Shown here piece by piece: positions 47,101-55,290 of a stretch of DNA of 64,000 nt. How positions within the stretch are numbered: the first letter of the stretch is position 1; every line of letters starts with the position of its first letter. Under the pieces are notes generated by a model, which did not search any database, had not been told where the DNA came from, and worked only from the letters and a program-made list of their open reading frames with translations. Source of the DNA: Atherix ibis (Eukaryota; Arthropoda; Insecta; Diptera; Athericidae); NCBI GenBank assembly GCA_958298945.1, contig OY282609.1:62220220-62284219 (forward strand), read 5' to 3'. The translations under genes and the position numbers were made by a program.

Positions 47101-48369
47101 AATCCGTATAAATTTTATTGTGGACTTATACATGCTATGCTGACAGCATTTGCAACCGCATCAACGTAAGTAAAGAACAGCAATTTGATAATTCCCTCAT
47201 GTATGACAATCGTTTGAATAGAGTAGAATATTTTTTGTATTAACATATTAGATTTTCCAAAATAAATATTAAATCTGCCATTTTAAATAGTCGAAAAATT
47301 TGAAAATTCTCAATAAATTTTACTAATTTTAAAACTGCATTCAAAATGCTTGCGGCAATCTCTAAAAGGATTTTGTCGACAAGTAAAAAAATTAACTTTT
47401 ACAGGGTTGCGTTGACAAATTAATTCGCTGCCAAATTTATATAAAATGAATATTTTCTCTTTATTCATGAATGCAGGGCTGCAGCTCTACCGATAACATT
47501 CCGTTGCATGAATGACAAATTGCGAATAGATCAAAGAATAACGCGTTTTGTGCTGCCGATTGGTTGCAATATCAACATGGATGGCACGGCGCTATTCATT
47601 TCGATTGCATCAATTTTCATAGCACAAATGAGCGGTATGACATTGGGTTTTGGTGAAATTGTTACTGTTCTGTTAACATCGACCGCAGCATCAATGAGCT
47701 CAGCCAGTGTACCAAGTGCTGCATTAGTTTTACTTCTGATTGTGCTATCAGCAATTGATGCACCAGTCCAGGACGTGACACTTTTGTTTGCAATCGATTG
47801 GTTTGTGTAAGTTGACATATAAATCAATTAAATAATTTTGGTCCACCACAATTTTTTTTCCATACTACGAGTATATTAAATACTAAACACATAACTCGTA
47901 CTTGGGGATTGTAAATTATAATTTACAATGTGCAAGTTCGAGTTATTTAAAAAATGCTCGTTTATGCAAAAATTAGAGTCAAGTAATTTTATTATATGGG
48001 CTTTTTTCCGATCCTAAATGTAATAATTTTTTTTAAAAATATATTAAGTGATCGCATCCGTACGACTAATAATATGCTGGGAGATTGCTATGCTGCAGCA
48101 GTTGTTGAGGAGCTTTCGAAGAAGGAATTGATGGCATTAGATGCCGCTGTCGTTTATCAGGTAAAATATATTTTCCAATTTTAATTTTATGTAGAATTTT
48201 TGATTTTGTACATTTTTTTCTATAGGAATTACCAGTAACAACTCCAAATGGTCATGTCATAATAGATGGTCAGACTGATTTAGATAGGAAAAGTTCGTTA
48301 CCTGATTCAGTTATTGTTGAAATGAACAATGCTGGAGCTTCTTTGCAGAATGGTACTACAAGGAAGTAA
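22973..48369 (+). CDS. Eaat1: Excitatory amino acid transporter (SLC1 family), six coding exons
   Basis: The six exons join in frame to 589 codons. The product is a plasma-membrane carrier that takes up glutamate or aspartate with sodium. Landmarks: TM1 about residues 51-72; PGELFMRILKLMILPLV in TM2; hairpin 1 FATASTAAALPITF (390-403); NMDGT (428-432) in TM7; hairpin 2 TSTAASMSSASVPSAAL (462-478); TM8 with D506, R509, N513 and D517, the family's substrate and sodium ligands. An extracellular loop at about 200-250 has NET, NET and NCT sequons and a Gly-rich stretch. The ATG at 22973 follows an in-frame stop and sits in AAGCCATGG. Introns are 8566, 14443, 311, 242 and 65 bp. The family is certain; the paralogue (Eaat1 rather than Eaat2) is my best guess. 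Confidence 0.93.
24605..25165 (-). mobile_element. Decayed LINE fragment (L3), same family as L2
   Basis: The nucleotide sequence follows 32560-32830 and then jumps to the counterpart of 33220-33510. Shared marks include the conserved GGATTA and ACAAATGGA stretches near 24640-24710 and the GTATAAAT, TATAA and GGGACAC run near 24898-24945. About 390 bp of the RT centre is missing relative to L2. No frame is open. Confidence 0.6.
25840..26934 (+). pseudogene. DD41D mariner transposase, broken (B1)
   Basis: The transposase begins MVIENWEILRTYFQ, but a 32-bp tandem duplication breaks the frame at once. A long frame runs from 25896 to about 26500 and a second from about 26480 to 26934, joined by a frameshift. 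The second and third catalytic Asp lie in QQDGATCH and LSPLDYFL with 41 residues between, the spacing of the rosa-type mariners. The first catalytic motif reads FSGEAYF instead of the family's usual SDEAHF, so the first Asp has become Gly. Confidence 0.8.
25849..25912 (+). repeat. 32-bp tandem duplication in the B1 transposase
   Basis: Two adjacent 32-bp copies (25849-25880 and 25881-25912) are identical over the first 29 bases. Since 32 is not a multiple of three, the duplication frameshifts the transposase N-terminus. Confidence 0.9.
27954..29262 (+). mobile_element. Mos1-like mariner, full length (M1)
   Basis: Ends match the family terminus CCAGGTGTATAAGCTTAAAT with a few changes, flanked by TA at 27952-27953 and 29263-29264. 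It is in sense orientation within intron 1 of the transporter. The left end also carries a short imperfect repetition of the terminus around 27960-27990. Confidence 0.88.
28154..29163 (+). pseudogene. Mos1-like mariner transposase, broken (M1)
   Basis: Starts MSSFVPEKEHMRESLLFCF and ends in a TAG at 29161-29163. The domains are a paired helix-turn-helix DNA-binding half and a DD34D catalytic half. Visible catalytic motifs are VTGDEKWIYF, YDNAPSHT and APSDYHLF, so all three Asp remain. It is broken by a TAG near 28276, a TAG near 28495 and a 1-bp deletion near 28690 that shifts the frame before MLCVWWDQQG. It resembles the mauritiana group (Mos1, 345 residues). Confidence 0.88.
29465..29820 (-). 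mobile_element. LINE fragment with RNase H-like sequence (L5)
   Basis: Minus-strand frame QWVLVLVHILGNEYDQLAK matches the W-V-P-x-H-x-G-I-x-G-N-E pattern of the RNase H domain in R1/I-type LINEs, with decay. It is followed by a readable but unassigned tail. Part of the sequence at 29745-29820 recurs at 41235-41310. Confidence 0.45.
29830..30860 (-). mobile_element. Ancient mariner remnant (D2)
   Basis: Minus-strand pieces give the mariner order: LMKRIYGEYAL, KAQVFRKYQIFWKRSEVMQD, EPHSVRPLTSIT, then NVEQVRDLVRSDHLLI, then a jump to HHDNAPCHMVAFVDEF and YSPDLSPYETML. The core is deleted and stops are frequent. It is related to D1 at 11900-12565. Confidence 0.6.
31744..32077 (+). CDS. Eaat1: Transporter coding exon 2
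   Basis: Begins after TTTAG and completes Gly69, then reads FTLRPLRLSDDSIMLIAYPG through TM2 and TM3 to LLDSLLDLG. It leaves two bases of Arg180. The donor is AG|GTAAGA. Confidence 0.93.
32400..34160 (-). mobile_element. Jockey-like LINE, 5'-truncated (L2), antisense in intron 2
   Basis: The 3' UTR (about 32400-32490) and ORF2 from before the RT to the end are present; ORF1 and the endonuclease are absent. The 5' truncation, ending near 34160, is typical of abortive reverse transcription. No clear A-tail or target duplication is seen. Confidence 0.8.
32492..34160 (-). pseudogene. LINE reverse transcriptase, broken (L2)
   Basis: RT blocks in order: KKAPRYDLITSEILK, IPKPNKPKNLPTSYRRISL, GFRPEHSTIQQCHRVVDY, SHAFDRVWH (block A), VPQGSVLAPNLYNIY (block B), then the active site as YADN instead of YADD, and WNLHTKTKRR downstream. 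It is broken by a frameshift between 33300 and 33410 and by a stop near 33966. A mutated active-site Asp means that even the RT half is dead. Confidence 0.85.
36367..37659 (-). mobile_element. Mariner nested in A2 (R1)
   Basis: Perfect inverted ends CGAGGGTCGTTCAATAAGTC, flanked by TA at 36365-36366 and 37660-37661. It is 1293 bp, in antisense orientation to A2, and disrupts A2's transposase just before the third catalytic Asp. Confidence 0.93.
36429..37484 (-). pseudogene. DD34D mariner transposase with two stops (R1)
   Basis: One continuous frame from ATG at 37484 to the stop at 36429 (351 codons), interrupted by two nonsense codons: TAA near 37152 in place of an expected Glu, and TAG near 36960 in place of an expected Gln. 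It has an HTH half (LKGLSPKEIKAELDAVHG) and catalytic motifs VTVDETWIHYY, LHQDNARVHT and APSNYFLFP. The third catalytic Asp is Asn. No frameshift is present, so the copy looks fairly young. Confidence 0.88.
37901..39210 (-). mobile_element. DD41D mariner nested in A2 (C1)
   Basis: Inverted ends with the shared core AATAAGAGTGATATGATTTC at both termini, flanked by TA at 37899-37900 and 39211-39212. It is 1310 bp and lies in A2's 3' UTR, in antisense orientation to A2. Confidence 0.93.
38010..39101 (-). pseudogene. DD41D mariner transposase, lightly broken (C1)
   Basis: The main frame runs from 39006 to 38119 with one internal stop, a TGA near 38503 in place of the Trp of the usual VWCGFW. The N-terminus upstream of 39006 (a QFYYQNNRSPIA block) is in another frame with an extra stop. 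The C-terminus after 38119 (WVHRIRSCKRSRGGHLND) is also shifted. The three catalytic Asp are present in SDEAHFHL, QQDGATCH and LTPLDYFLWG, with 41 residues between the last two. Confidence 0.86.
39808..40181. repeat. Possible solo LTR (weak)
   Basis: A 374-bp segment begins TGTTGC and ends GCAACA. It is GC-richer than its flanks and contains a short GA run at about 39929-39947. The termini suit some LTR retrotransposons, but I see no flanking duplication and no internal retroelement genes. It is unexplained by other features. Confidence 0.3.
40255..40655 (-). mobile_element. Truncated DD41D mariner (B2)
   Basis: The 3' third of a B-family element. The terminus CAGGGTGG lies at the left, then a minus-strand frame MSPLDYFLWGAVKDKYYAS with the third catalytic Asp and a C-terminus VLKNWVDRMRDT. 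It stops at about 40655, where unrelated sequence begins. It is closely similar to B1. Confidence 0.8.
40918..41179 (+). mobile_element. 262-bp MITE-like derivative of the Mos1-like mariner (M5)
   Basis: Both termini of the M family are present (CCAGGCGTATAAGCTTAAAT and its complement), flanked by TA at 40916-40917 and 41180-41181. About 190 bp of the 5' end, including the first transposase codons (MSSFVPEK), is joined directly to about 70 bp of the 3' end. It can only move with a transposase from elsewhere. Confidence 0.9.
41235..41345 (-). repeat. Short repeat shared with 29745-29870
   Basis: About 100 bp resembles 29745-29870, including ACTGCAAAGAATGTTATATT and TTTCATACGGACTGA. It probably derives from the same composite LINE/mariner remnant. 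No open frame. Confidence 0.5.
41560..41770 (-). mobile_element. LINE C-terminal fragment (L6)
   Basis: The minus strand reads LIGHTALAHDFRLCN, then CHSCGIRLTITHIF, the pattern that ends the ORF2 of RNase H-bearing LINEs (G-H-T-x-L-x-H, then C-x2-C and THI-L). It is isolated and interrupted. Confidence 0.4.
41771..42643. other. Intron segment of unknown origin
   Basis: Less AT-rich than most of the window, with a purine-rich patch at about 42160-42360. Looks like old repeat sequence, but no family was recognised on either strand. Confidence 0.35.
42645..43912 (-). mobile_element. Mos1-like mariner (M2)
   Basis: Termini CTAGGTGTATAAGCTTAAAT and the complement, with TA at 42643-42644 and 43913-43914. 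It is 1268 bp, in antisense orientation in intron 2. Confidence 0.9.
42721..43735 (-). pseudogene. Mos1-like mariner transposase, broken (M2)
   Basis: Starts MSNFMPEKEHMREALIFCF at 43735. The frame is open to about 43238, where a TAA follows GDEKRIYFENR. Later parts are readable (KLSMPCYHKQLIKLH, HDNAPSHT). There is a deletion of about 20 bp near 42848, and the segment just before the third Asp is frameshifted. It ends with SEGKYFE and TAA at 42721. Confidence 0.87.
45063..46359 (-). mobile_element. DD41D-like mariner, badly decayed (B3)
   Basis: Candidate ends AGGGTGTC (left) and GACACCCT (right) are next to TA at 45061-45062 and 46360-46361, 1297 bp apart. The 3' part (45063-45500) is unreadable. 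The ends are plausible but short, so the boundaries are less sure than for other copies. Confidence 0.65.
45520..46170 (-). pseudogene. DD41D-like transposase remnant (B3)
   Basis: Three minus-strand frames in order: KRLIKKFRETGSISYVKYSG with RSTQNIEAVRDSF (N-terminal HTH region), FSKKIIFSDEANFHLD with RIWSKES (first catalytic Asp), and QQDGATCHTARETIQLLHE (second catalytic Asp). The third catalytic segment is missing or unrecognisable. Confidence 0.75.
46521..47165 (+). CDS. Eaat1: Transporter coding exon 3
   Basis: Begins after TTATTAG and reads NVFPDNLFQAAFQQAH, then the glycosylated extracellular loop, GTNTLGIVFFCLVFG (TM4), the TM5-TM6 region and the start of hairpin 1. The donor is AC|GTAAGT. 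Confidence 0.93.
47477..47806 (+). CDS. Eaat1: Transporter coding exon 4
   Basis: Begins after ATGCAG and carries the end of hairpin 1, TM7 with NMDGT, hairpin 2 and the start of TM8. It ends within Val505 at GT|GTAAGT. Confidence 0.93.
48049..48160 (+). CDS. Eaat1: Transporter coding exon 5
   Basis: Begins after ATTAAG and encodes DRIRTTNNMLGDCYAAAVVE, the substrate-binding part of TM8, then the C-terminal cytoplasmic start. It ends in phase 0 at CAG|GTAAAA. Confidence 0.9.
48226..48369 (+). CDS. Eaat1: Transporter coding exon 6 and stop
   Basis: Begins after TTCTATAG. It encodes a 47-residue polar cytoplasmic tail (starting ELPVTTPNGHVI, ending NGTTRK) and the TAA at 48367. The tail is the least certain part of the model, but its short 65-bp intron and clean acceptor support it. 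Confidence 0.82.
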   Translation, partial: ELPVTTPNGHVIIDGQTDLDRKSSLPDSVIVEMNNAGASLQNGTTRK

Positions 48370-48461
48370 AATATTTATTCTTTTATGCTTCACATTTTAT
48401 TTTAGTATACTATAATTTGTTTTTTTTATTTTTATTTTTTTTAAATTCTATTATCATTTAT

Positions 48462-48512
48462 AATAAAATATCATATATATATAACTTATATATACAAATA
48501 TAGGAAAATAAA
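48462..48512 (+). promoter_or_regulatory. Candidate polyadenylation signals of the transporter
   Basis: AATAAA occurs at 48462-48467 and again at 48507-48512, about 95 and 140 bases after the stop. Further AT-rich hexamers downstream could extend the 3' UTR. Confidence 0.4.
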
Positions 48513-51500
48513 TATACGAAAAAAAAAAATATATTCTATAATATGGTTGGTGTAGAATTATATCGATGTATAAGAAACACTATATAATGCAAAAAAAAAA
48601 ATAAGAGAGGCAAAAAGAAGTTATTAACATAATTTTCGATTAATTATTTGTAATTTCAATTTTAATTTGTAGCATACTCTATGATATAGTTTTTTTTTTC
48701 TTCTAAATTTGCCTTTGTGTGATAACTTCAATAATAATCATTTATATTTTACATAAATTCTTTTAGAGAAAATCAACAAACAAAAAAAATGAATAATTCT
48801 TAATTTTACCAATGTTTATCTAAATATGATTTTCAGTAATCCATTTATTGATTGATTTGAAAATTTCCGATTATAACTTGTAATAAATACTTCAAAAATT
48901 GGAAACAACCTTATTATAAAAAAAAAAAAATAATAAATATTTTTATTGACTATTATATTTTTTTCTAAAGTTTTAATTATCTTTATAGTTATCGGGAAAA
49001 TTCAAACAAAATTCGGAACTTTTATTAAAAAAAAAAAATATTTGAAAATTATGATTAATTTATAATTTAATTTAAAAAAAAAAAAATTTTTAATTTTAAT
49101 TATAGCAAAACTCTTCATAAAATATATAATATATATCTGAATATTTGCGATAGTATAAAAATTAACTAATTAATGAATATATTTTCATCAAACATCGTTT
49201 ATGAGAATAATACTAAAATGAAGTACATAATATCACGAATAAAAAAAAACGAATTAAACAATATCAAAAATTATTTAATAGACTGATTAATTATTGATAT
49301 AAATATTATTATTTTGGTTTTATGCATAAATGGTACTTATTTTAAATATTAATAAGACCATTGGCTCAGAATCGTAAACTTTTTAACAAAGATCACCTGA
49401 AGGAAGTATTAATATCGAATTTATCAAAATATTGAAAATTCATTAAAATCTGTGCTCAATTCATCAATCCATTATTCGAGGAAGTCCAAACATCCATTTA
49501 TATCTATTCATATTTTAGTGATTTACCAATCATAATAGCCAAAATTTAAATTATTTAAATAAGTGTATAAAAAATATACATTTACAATAAAAAAATTAAT
49601 TGTATTAAAACAAAAAGCAATTCTAAAATATTTCCATAAAAAAAAAATCCTTAACAATTTTTACAAACTCTCCCCACCGTTAAAATTTTTCTAAAAACAA
49701 TTGTTTTTTTTTTTTACAAAACTATAAATTAAAAATTTGTACTGAAATGTGAATGTATGTACATATTATCCGAACCAATTTAGTATACTTTTCACATTCA
49801 ATGGAATCTTTGTAAAAATTATGTAATTATCACTATCAATAAAAAAAAACAACAATTACGAAATTGTACTCGTAGAATTTATCTACCTATTTTAAAATAC
49901 ATATATAAGACCATTTTGAAAAAAAAGTAAAACTAATATCAAAAAAAAACTTAACAATCAAAATAGAAAAATGTCAACGAATTTATATAAAATGTTCACG
50001 TTGATTTTTATTTCAAAATTTTCTACTAATTGCCAAAAAAAAAAACAACTGATCAATAAAATTGGAATAGAATTATATCCAAAAGTATTAACGGTTTTCT
50101 AAATGAAAATTTTTTTATATTTATATAAATCCAAATATTATTTAAAATGTTTAAAAGCAATAATAAGTGCACTGCCAGTTTAGTAGATATTCTTTATAAG
50201 GAAAAAGTGCATTCAAAAATAAAGTTTTTATATCAAAGAAGAATTCTGAGAAAAAATATTGTTTAAATTTAAATAGTCAACGAGAAGTCTAGTATTAAAT
50301 TTTTATGCAAATCTCTACTCTTGTTTCTTTTTTCTCACAGATATTCTGATATAAAATATTGAAAAAAAAGAAATACATTTCCTAAAAGCAGAAAACTGAA
50401 AAATTATTATATTAAAATAAAAAAAAAACAACTTAATTATACATAATTACAGAAAAATTATAAAACAATTATTAATTTTCATTTAATTAGATTAAAAAAA
50501 CAACTATTGTTTGAATAAATGTAATGTCATATCTAAAATATTCGAATTTTCAGAATAGTATCTATTCGCAGATTTAAATTCTTATATCACACAGTAAAGA
50601 CCAAAATATTGCGAAAAAAATAAATACTTGAAAAAATAATGTTTACGCTTAACATAGACGAAAATAGTACAGAAAACAATAAATAAATATGTGACACCTT
50701 CGAAATAAAAGGACATCGTAAATTTTTATTTAAAAAACAATTAGATATTCTGATCAAATATTGGTTTTTTGTATTAAAATACCTAAAAAAAAAAGAATTT
50801 TCATCAAGAATAAATGAAATTTAAAAAAATACAAACAAGAATAATTGAAATTTAAAAAAAAAAAATACAAACCTAAAATGCAATTTTTTCATCAAATAAC
50901 TTAAAAAAAAAAAAAAAAAAAAATTGCAAGAGTCTCTTTTGCTTTTTTGGAATTGCTATCACTACAAATTATGCAACTCCTAAAATATAATTTTATTTCA
51001 AGGAATTTGTAGTAATTAACATAACTAAACTATAAATAGAGTTTAGATGCAAACTAATTTATACCTAAAAAAGAAAATAATTAATTTTAAAATATTATGA
51101 ATAAATATTCATAATTAAAAAAAAGACGATAAATAACCAAAATTATTGTTATCAATTACTGTTATAAAAATAATACAATATAATTATAAAACTAATTAAT
51201 ATTAAATATAATAAGGAATATTTATAATGAAAATGTTTACGTTTACTTTTAATTAGCTTGGCGATCACAAGAATAATATAATTTTTCGTTCCTGCTTTTT
51301 GCTTATTAATTTTCTTTAGTTCTAATTAAAAATCACTATTTTATTTTATTAATATTGTTTTTTTTTCAAATGTAAGAAAATAAAAATACTTTAAATCAAG
51401 ACCACAATTTATGCCATTTGCGTCAATAAGTTAGATTTTTTTTTTAATTTAATAGAAGTTATAATGGAGAAAAAAAACAATAATTATAAAATTAAAATAA

Positions 51501-53073
51501 AAATTAAATTTTGTTCGATATTACATTATTATACAAAGTAATATTATAAAAAAAAAAAATCAAAGTATAAATTAATAATTTTAATTGAAAATGAGCCTCT
51601 ATTGAGGATTAACAATATCTATCTTATAATGAGGTAAAGAAAAAGAAAACAAAGTAAAGAGAAGAAAATATATGATAATATAATTAATAATCGTAGTAAT
51701 AGTAGCATTAAAGGACATGAATAAATGAAAATGTGATAAATTATTTATGAAATAAAATATTAACTAAAATATTGATATTCCCGAATTAATTTAATTAAAA
51801 TATATTTTTAAAACCATTTTCCCACGAGTAAATGTTTTAACCAAAAAATAAAAATGTAAAATTTTTGTATGAATAATTTTCAATTATTTTCCAGATATTC
51901 TAAATTCTAGTGTTAATTTTTTAACAACCAAAAACACCTAATGGCCTAGTAATACGTCTGTTCCAAAAACAGTTCTCTAAAACTGAGGTGTATTACGATC
52001 GAATAATTTTTTTCAAATCTCACAACATTTTCAAGAGCAAATTTTATTAAGAGTTATATTTTTTTTTCCTTAAATTTGTGGATTTATTTTTCATCTTAAA
52101 GTTTATTATTTTAGTCGTTATTTTTTTCAAATTTAGGAAAAATATTCACATTGCAGGAATTAAATAAGGTTTTTTATTCAGTTGTATTTTATTGTAGTAA
52201 ACATAAGAATTTAAAAGTATTGTTTTTCTTTTAATTATCAGCCCAAATATAATAATTAAATATCAGAATACTGAAAATTTATTTCAACAAAGCAATAATA
52301 TATAGAAATTGATCGATATAAAAACAGTTTGATCTTTTAATTTTCTGAATGAGCTTATATTCTGTAAGAAAAAAATATCTAATTTTCAGTAAGAATAATT
52401 AGAAAAAGCAAATTATTTCTAATTAAAATTGATACAAGCATATATGGATGCAAATAATAAAAATATTGGTGTGATAAAATATTAAAAAAAAGAAGAAAAA
52501 TTAAAAACTAATTCAATTGTAGCATAATTAAATACCAAACAAAAATTATATAAAAAACAGAATTTTATTACACTGTAGACTGATAATTTAGTAACTGATA
52601 GTTGTATTAATGTATATATACCTATATATATATATATATATATAAAATTTGTTTATTAAAGTAAGAAAACTGACAAAAAAAAATTAACAAAAAACATTTG
52701 GACAAGTTACCAATAAAATGATTAGAAAAACAAAATTAGGATTAAATTAAGAAAAATGTAAACTTTAAAGCTTAATTATTGTACGTCTGTAGTGTACGTA
52801 TGATAAATGCAAAAAAAAGAATCAAAACTTTACATTTAAAAAAATTATGTATATTGATATAAATACACCCTTGAGATATTAAGATACAAAGTATATTTTA
52901 TTCGATTTTTGTTTTTAAATATTTTATTCAGTTAAGAAATTTTATAATTTTTTTCCTAAATTCACTATTTATTAAATAAACTATTAAAATATGAAGGCTT
53001 CAAAAAAATGCATACATATTGAAAAGAATCTTAATTTTTATAAAATAAAATGGAATCATCACTAGAATTAGAA
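48513..53073. other. AT-rich 3' flank, no gene seen
   Basis: 4.5 kb of extremely A/T-rich, low-complexity sequence with many A and T runs. It may include a long transporter 3' UTR. No transposon or gene was recognised. Confidence 0.55.
52612..52644. repeat. TA dinucleotide microsatellite
   Basis: A nearly pure (TA) run of about 33 bases, interrupted once by CC. Confidence 0.85.
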
Positions 53074-53152
53074 TACCAGGTGTATAAGCTTAACTCCGCT
53101 GTTTTTTAGTTAAAAAAAACACGTTTTTTATTCATAGAAAGCAAAAAGAAAT

Positions 53153-54154
53153 TTATTCAGAGTACTTGCCCTCGCTAGCTACACATTTTTCCCATCTCTC
53201 GGGCAATTTGTGGATACTATGCCAAAAAAATTCCTTCTCTTTCGAGACAAACCACTCATCAAGCCATTTTCTGACGTCTTCGTAAGAATCGACGTGCTGC
53301 TCAGCGAGCGCGTTGCCCATCGACAAAAACAGGTGGTAGTCGGAAGGGGCCAGGTCTGGTAAATAAGCGGAGTGGGGTATCACCTCCCACTTGAGTGTCT
53401 CCAAATAGTTTCGGACCATTTTTGACGTGTGCGATGGTTGATAATCCATCCTTTTTTCAGGCAGTTGATAATCCGTCCTTTTTTCAGGCAGAGCACGATG
53501 CAATTTGATCAGTTGTTGGTGGTAGCGGTGGGCATTGACAGTTTCACCAGGTTTCAACATCTCATAGTAGACTATATCCTGCTGATCCCACCAAACGCAC
53601 AACATTGTCTTCCGTCCGAAGCGATTTGATCTTGGATCAACCCACGATTTCTTGCGTTTAGGATTCTGGAAATATGTCCACTTTTCACTGCCTGTCACAA
53701 TCCGATGCAGGAACGGCTTTCTCTTTGGTCTAGCGAGCAAAATTTCGCATGTGTTTTGGCGCCGCTCCATCTGCCTATTGTTCAATTCATGCGGCACCCA
53801 TTTTCCGATCTTTTCAATCTTCCCCATGGCACGCAGATACATGGAAATGGCTGGTTGAGTAACACCCAATTGTCCCGCGAGCATTTTTTGCGATTGGGTA
53901 TCTTCTCCGTCCAAAAGAGCCTGCAATTGATGGTCCTCAACCTTCCTATGCCGACTTTCAGGCTTCTTGTCCCACAAGTCAAAATTGCTGTCTTTGAACC
54001 GACGAAACCAATCTCGGCACGTTGTTACCGATAAAGCGCTGTCACCATAGGCCTCCATAAGCATTCGATGCGATTCGGCAGCCGATTTCTTCATATTGAA
54101 GCAGAAAAGCAGATCTTCCCGCATATGCCCTTTTTCTGGTACAAAACTAGACAT
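53153..54154 (-). CDS. Open but catalytically dead mariner transposase (M3)
   Basis: An uninterrupted 333-codon frame, MSSFVPEKGHMREDLLFCF to CVASEGKYSE, close to the 345 of Mos1. The HTH half is complete. The first catalytic motif reads VTGSEKWTYF, so Asp is Ser. The second motif (HDNAPSH) is lost: 39 bp is deleted in frame, leaving PSHT. A 27-bp tandem duplication (53438-53491) lies beside the deletion, and 24 bp before NRFGRK is also missing. The third motif, APSDYHLF, is kept. It can plausibly still bind terminal repeats but not cut DNA. Whether it is expressed is unknown. Confidence 0.85.
   Translation of the reverse strand: MSSFVPEKGHMREDLLFCFNMKKSAAESHRMLMEAYGDSALSVTTCRDWFRRFKDSNFDLWDKKPESRHRKVEDHQLQALLDGEDTQSQKMLAGQLGVTQPAISMYLRAMGKIEKIGKWVPHELNNRQMERRQNTCEILLARPKRKPFLHRIVTGSEKWTYFQNPKRKKSWVDPRSNRFGRKTMLCVWWDQQDIVYYEMLKPGETVNAHRYHQQLIKLHRALPEKRTDYQLPEKRMDYQPSHTSKMVRNYLETLKWEVIPHSAYLPDLAPSDYHLFLSMGNALAEQHVDSYEDVRKWLDEWFVSKEKEFFWHSIHKLPERWEKCVASEGKYSE
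53438..53491. repeat. 27-bp tandem duplication in the M3 transposase
   Basis: Two 27-bp copies (53438-53464 and 53465-53491) differ by one base. They keep the reading frame and give LPEKR-DYQ twice in the protein. Confidence 0.9.
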
Positions 54155-54539
54155 GATTACCAAAGGAAAAATGTATGTTGTTAAACAAAATTGCTGACAA
54201 TATGCACTGATTAATGTTGACAGATGTCAAAATCATAAAAAAAGTATGGTGTGCCTTAATACGCTCACTCCCGTCATCTATGATGGCAGCTTAATCAGCT
54301 CACTCCCGTCATTTATGACCAAACAGCGGATTTAAGCTTAAACACCTGGTATAATCAAATAATAGTTCAGTTGTATAAACAAATTTAATAATCAAATCAA
54401 AATTTTGGGAATGAAAGTTATTCAAAAATTTTACTGATTATTATAGATTGATTCCATCTGTTATTCATCAAATTTCAATACAACTACTATAATACTTTGG
54501 TTAGTAAATTTCCTAAAATCTTACCACCTTTTAGAGTCT

Positions 54540-55290
54540 CTTCTAACTTATTACGAAAACTGAAATCGAGACTGCCTACTATCAAAACATCCAAAATCCT
54601 CATCTTCAGTGACAGCCGCTGAAAGTCATTCATGGCCTATCGAGTGATTCTGTTCTCAACAATATTTTGCATTATATGTACACGTACAACAACAGCCACA
54701 TTGAATTGTGTTGGATTCCAGGTCATATGGGAATTTCGGGCAACGAACGGGCCGTCGATCGGTTTTCCCAGCAGTTCCTAGCTTGTCGCACCTACTAGTT
54801 AAATGGCAAATGCCATCTTTACCCATTTAAAAGATATACGGACAGGACAATGAGGGAAAGATTTCTTTCGAAACATAGCCCAACCATACTCAACCAGCCT
54901 AACTTTTGTAAATGAAAACTACTTAGAATTTGAATTGGGCATTCTGTTCACACATATAATTTCCTTTACGGAAATCACCCTCACACAATCTACCCACCCT
55001 GTGACGATCTAATCACTATCACTCATATTCTAACGGAGTGTTATCTTACCCAAAATTTTATTTTCTAATGGTATTCTCTCTATTGCGAAATTTTTAAATT
55101 TCTAATAACCTTTCCAAGTCGTCCTTTTATTCTACAAAATCTAAATATCTTTAACTAGTTTAACTGAGTAGCAAATGTTCTAATGGTTGTGGCGCTGCAT
55201 TATGGCCCCTGGCTTATGTTCTAGCGATCCTACATACAAACCAACAAACAATATAAAAATCAACCTATTTAATAAATTAACCAGTTATCC
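54540..55290 (+). mobile_element. 3' fragment of an RNase H-bearing LINE (L4)
   Basis: The plus strand, with stops and frameshifts, reads KTSKILIFSDSR, VIHGLSSDSVLNNILHYMY, IELCWIPGHMGISGNERAV (the RNase H motif with WIPGH and GNE), then GHSVHTYNFLYG and PPCDDLITITHILTECYL (the C-terminal zinc-like tail). This is the I/R1/Loa style of LINE, distinct from the jockey-like copies here. The fragment is 5'-truncated. Confidence 0.75.

Larger units (their letters stand above)
53076..54349 (-). mobile_element. Mos1-like mariner (M3)
   Basis: Termini CCAGGTGTATAAGCTTAACT and the complement, with TA at 53074-53075 and 54350-54351. It is 1274 bp. The right sub-terminal part has a short local duplication of the ACGCTCACTCCCGTCAT type at about 54261-54312. 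Confidence 0.92.

Noticed and set aside
53429..54034. Plus-strand frames of 66-109 codons
   Set aside because: They are antisense shadows of the M3 transposase. The same frames recur over M2 and M4.
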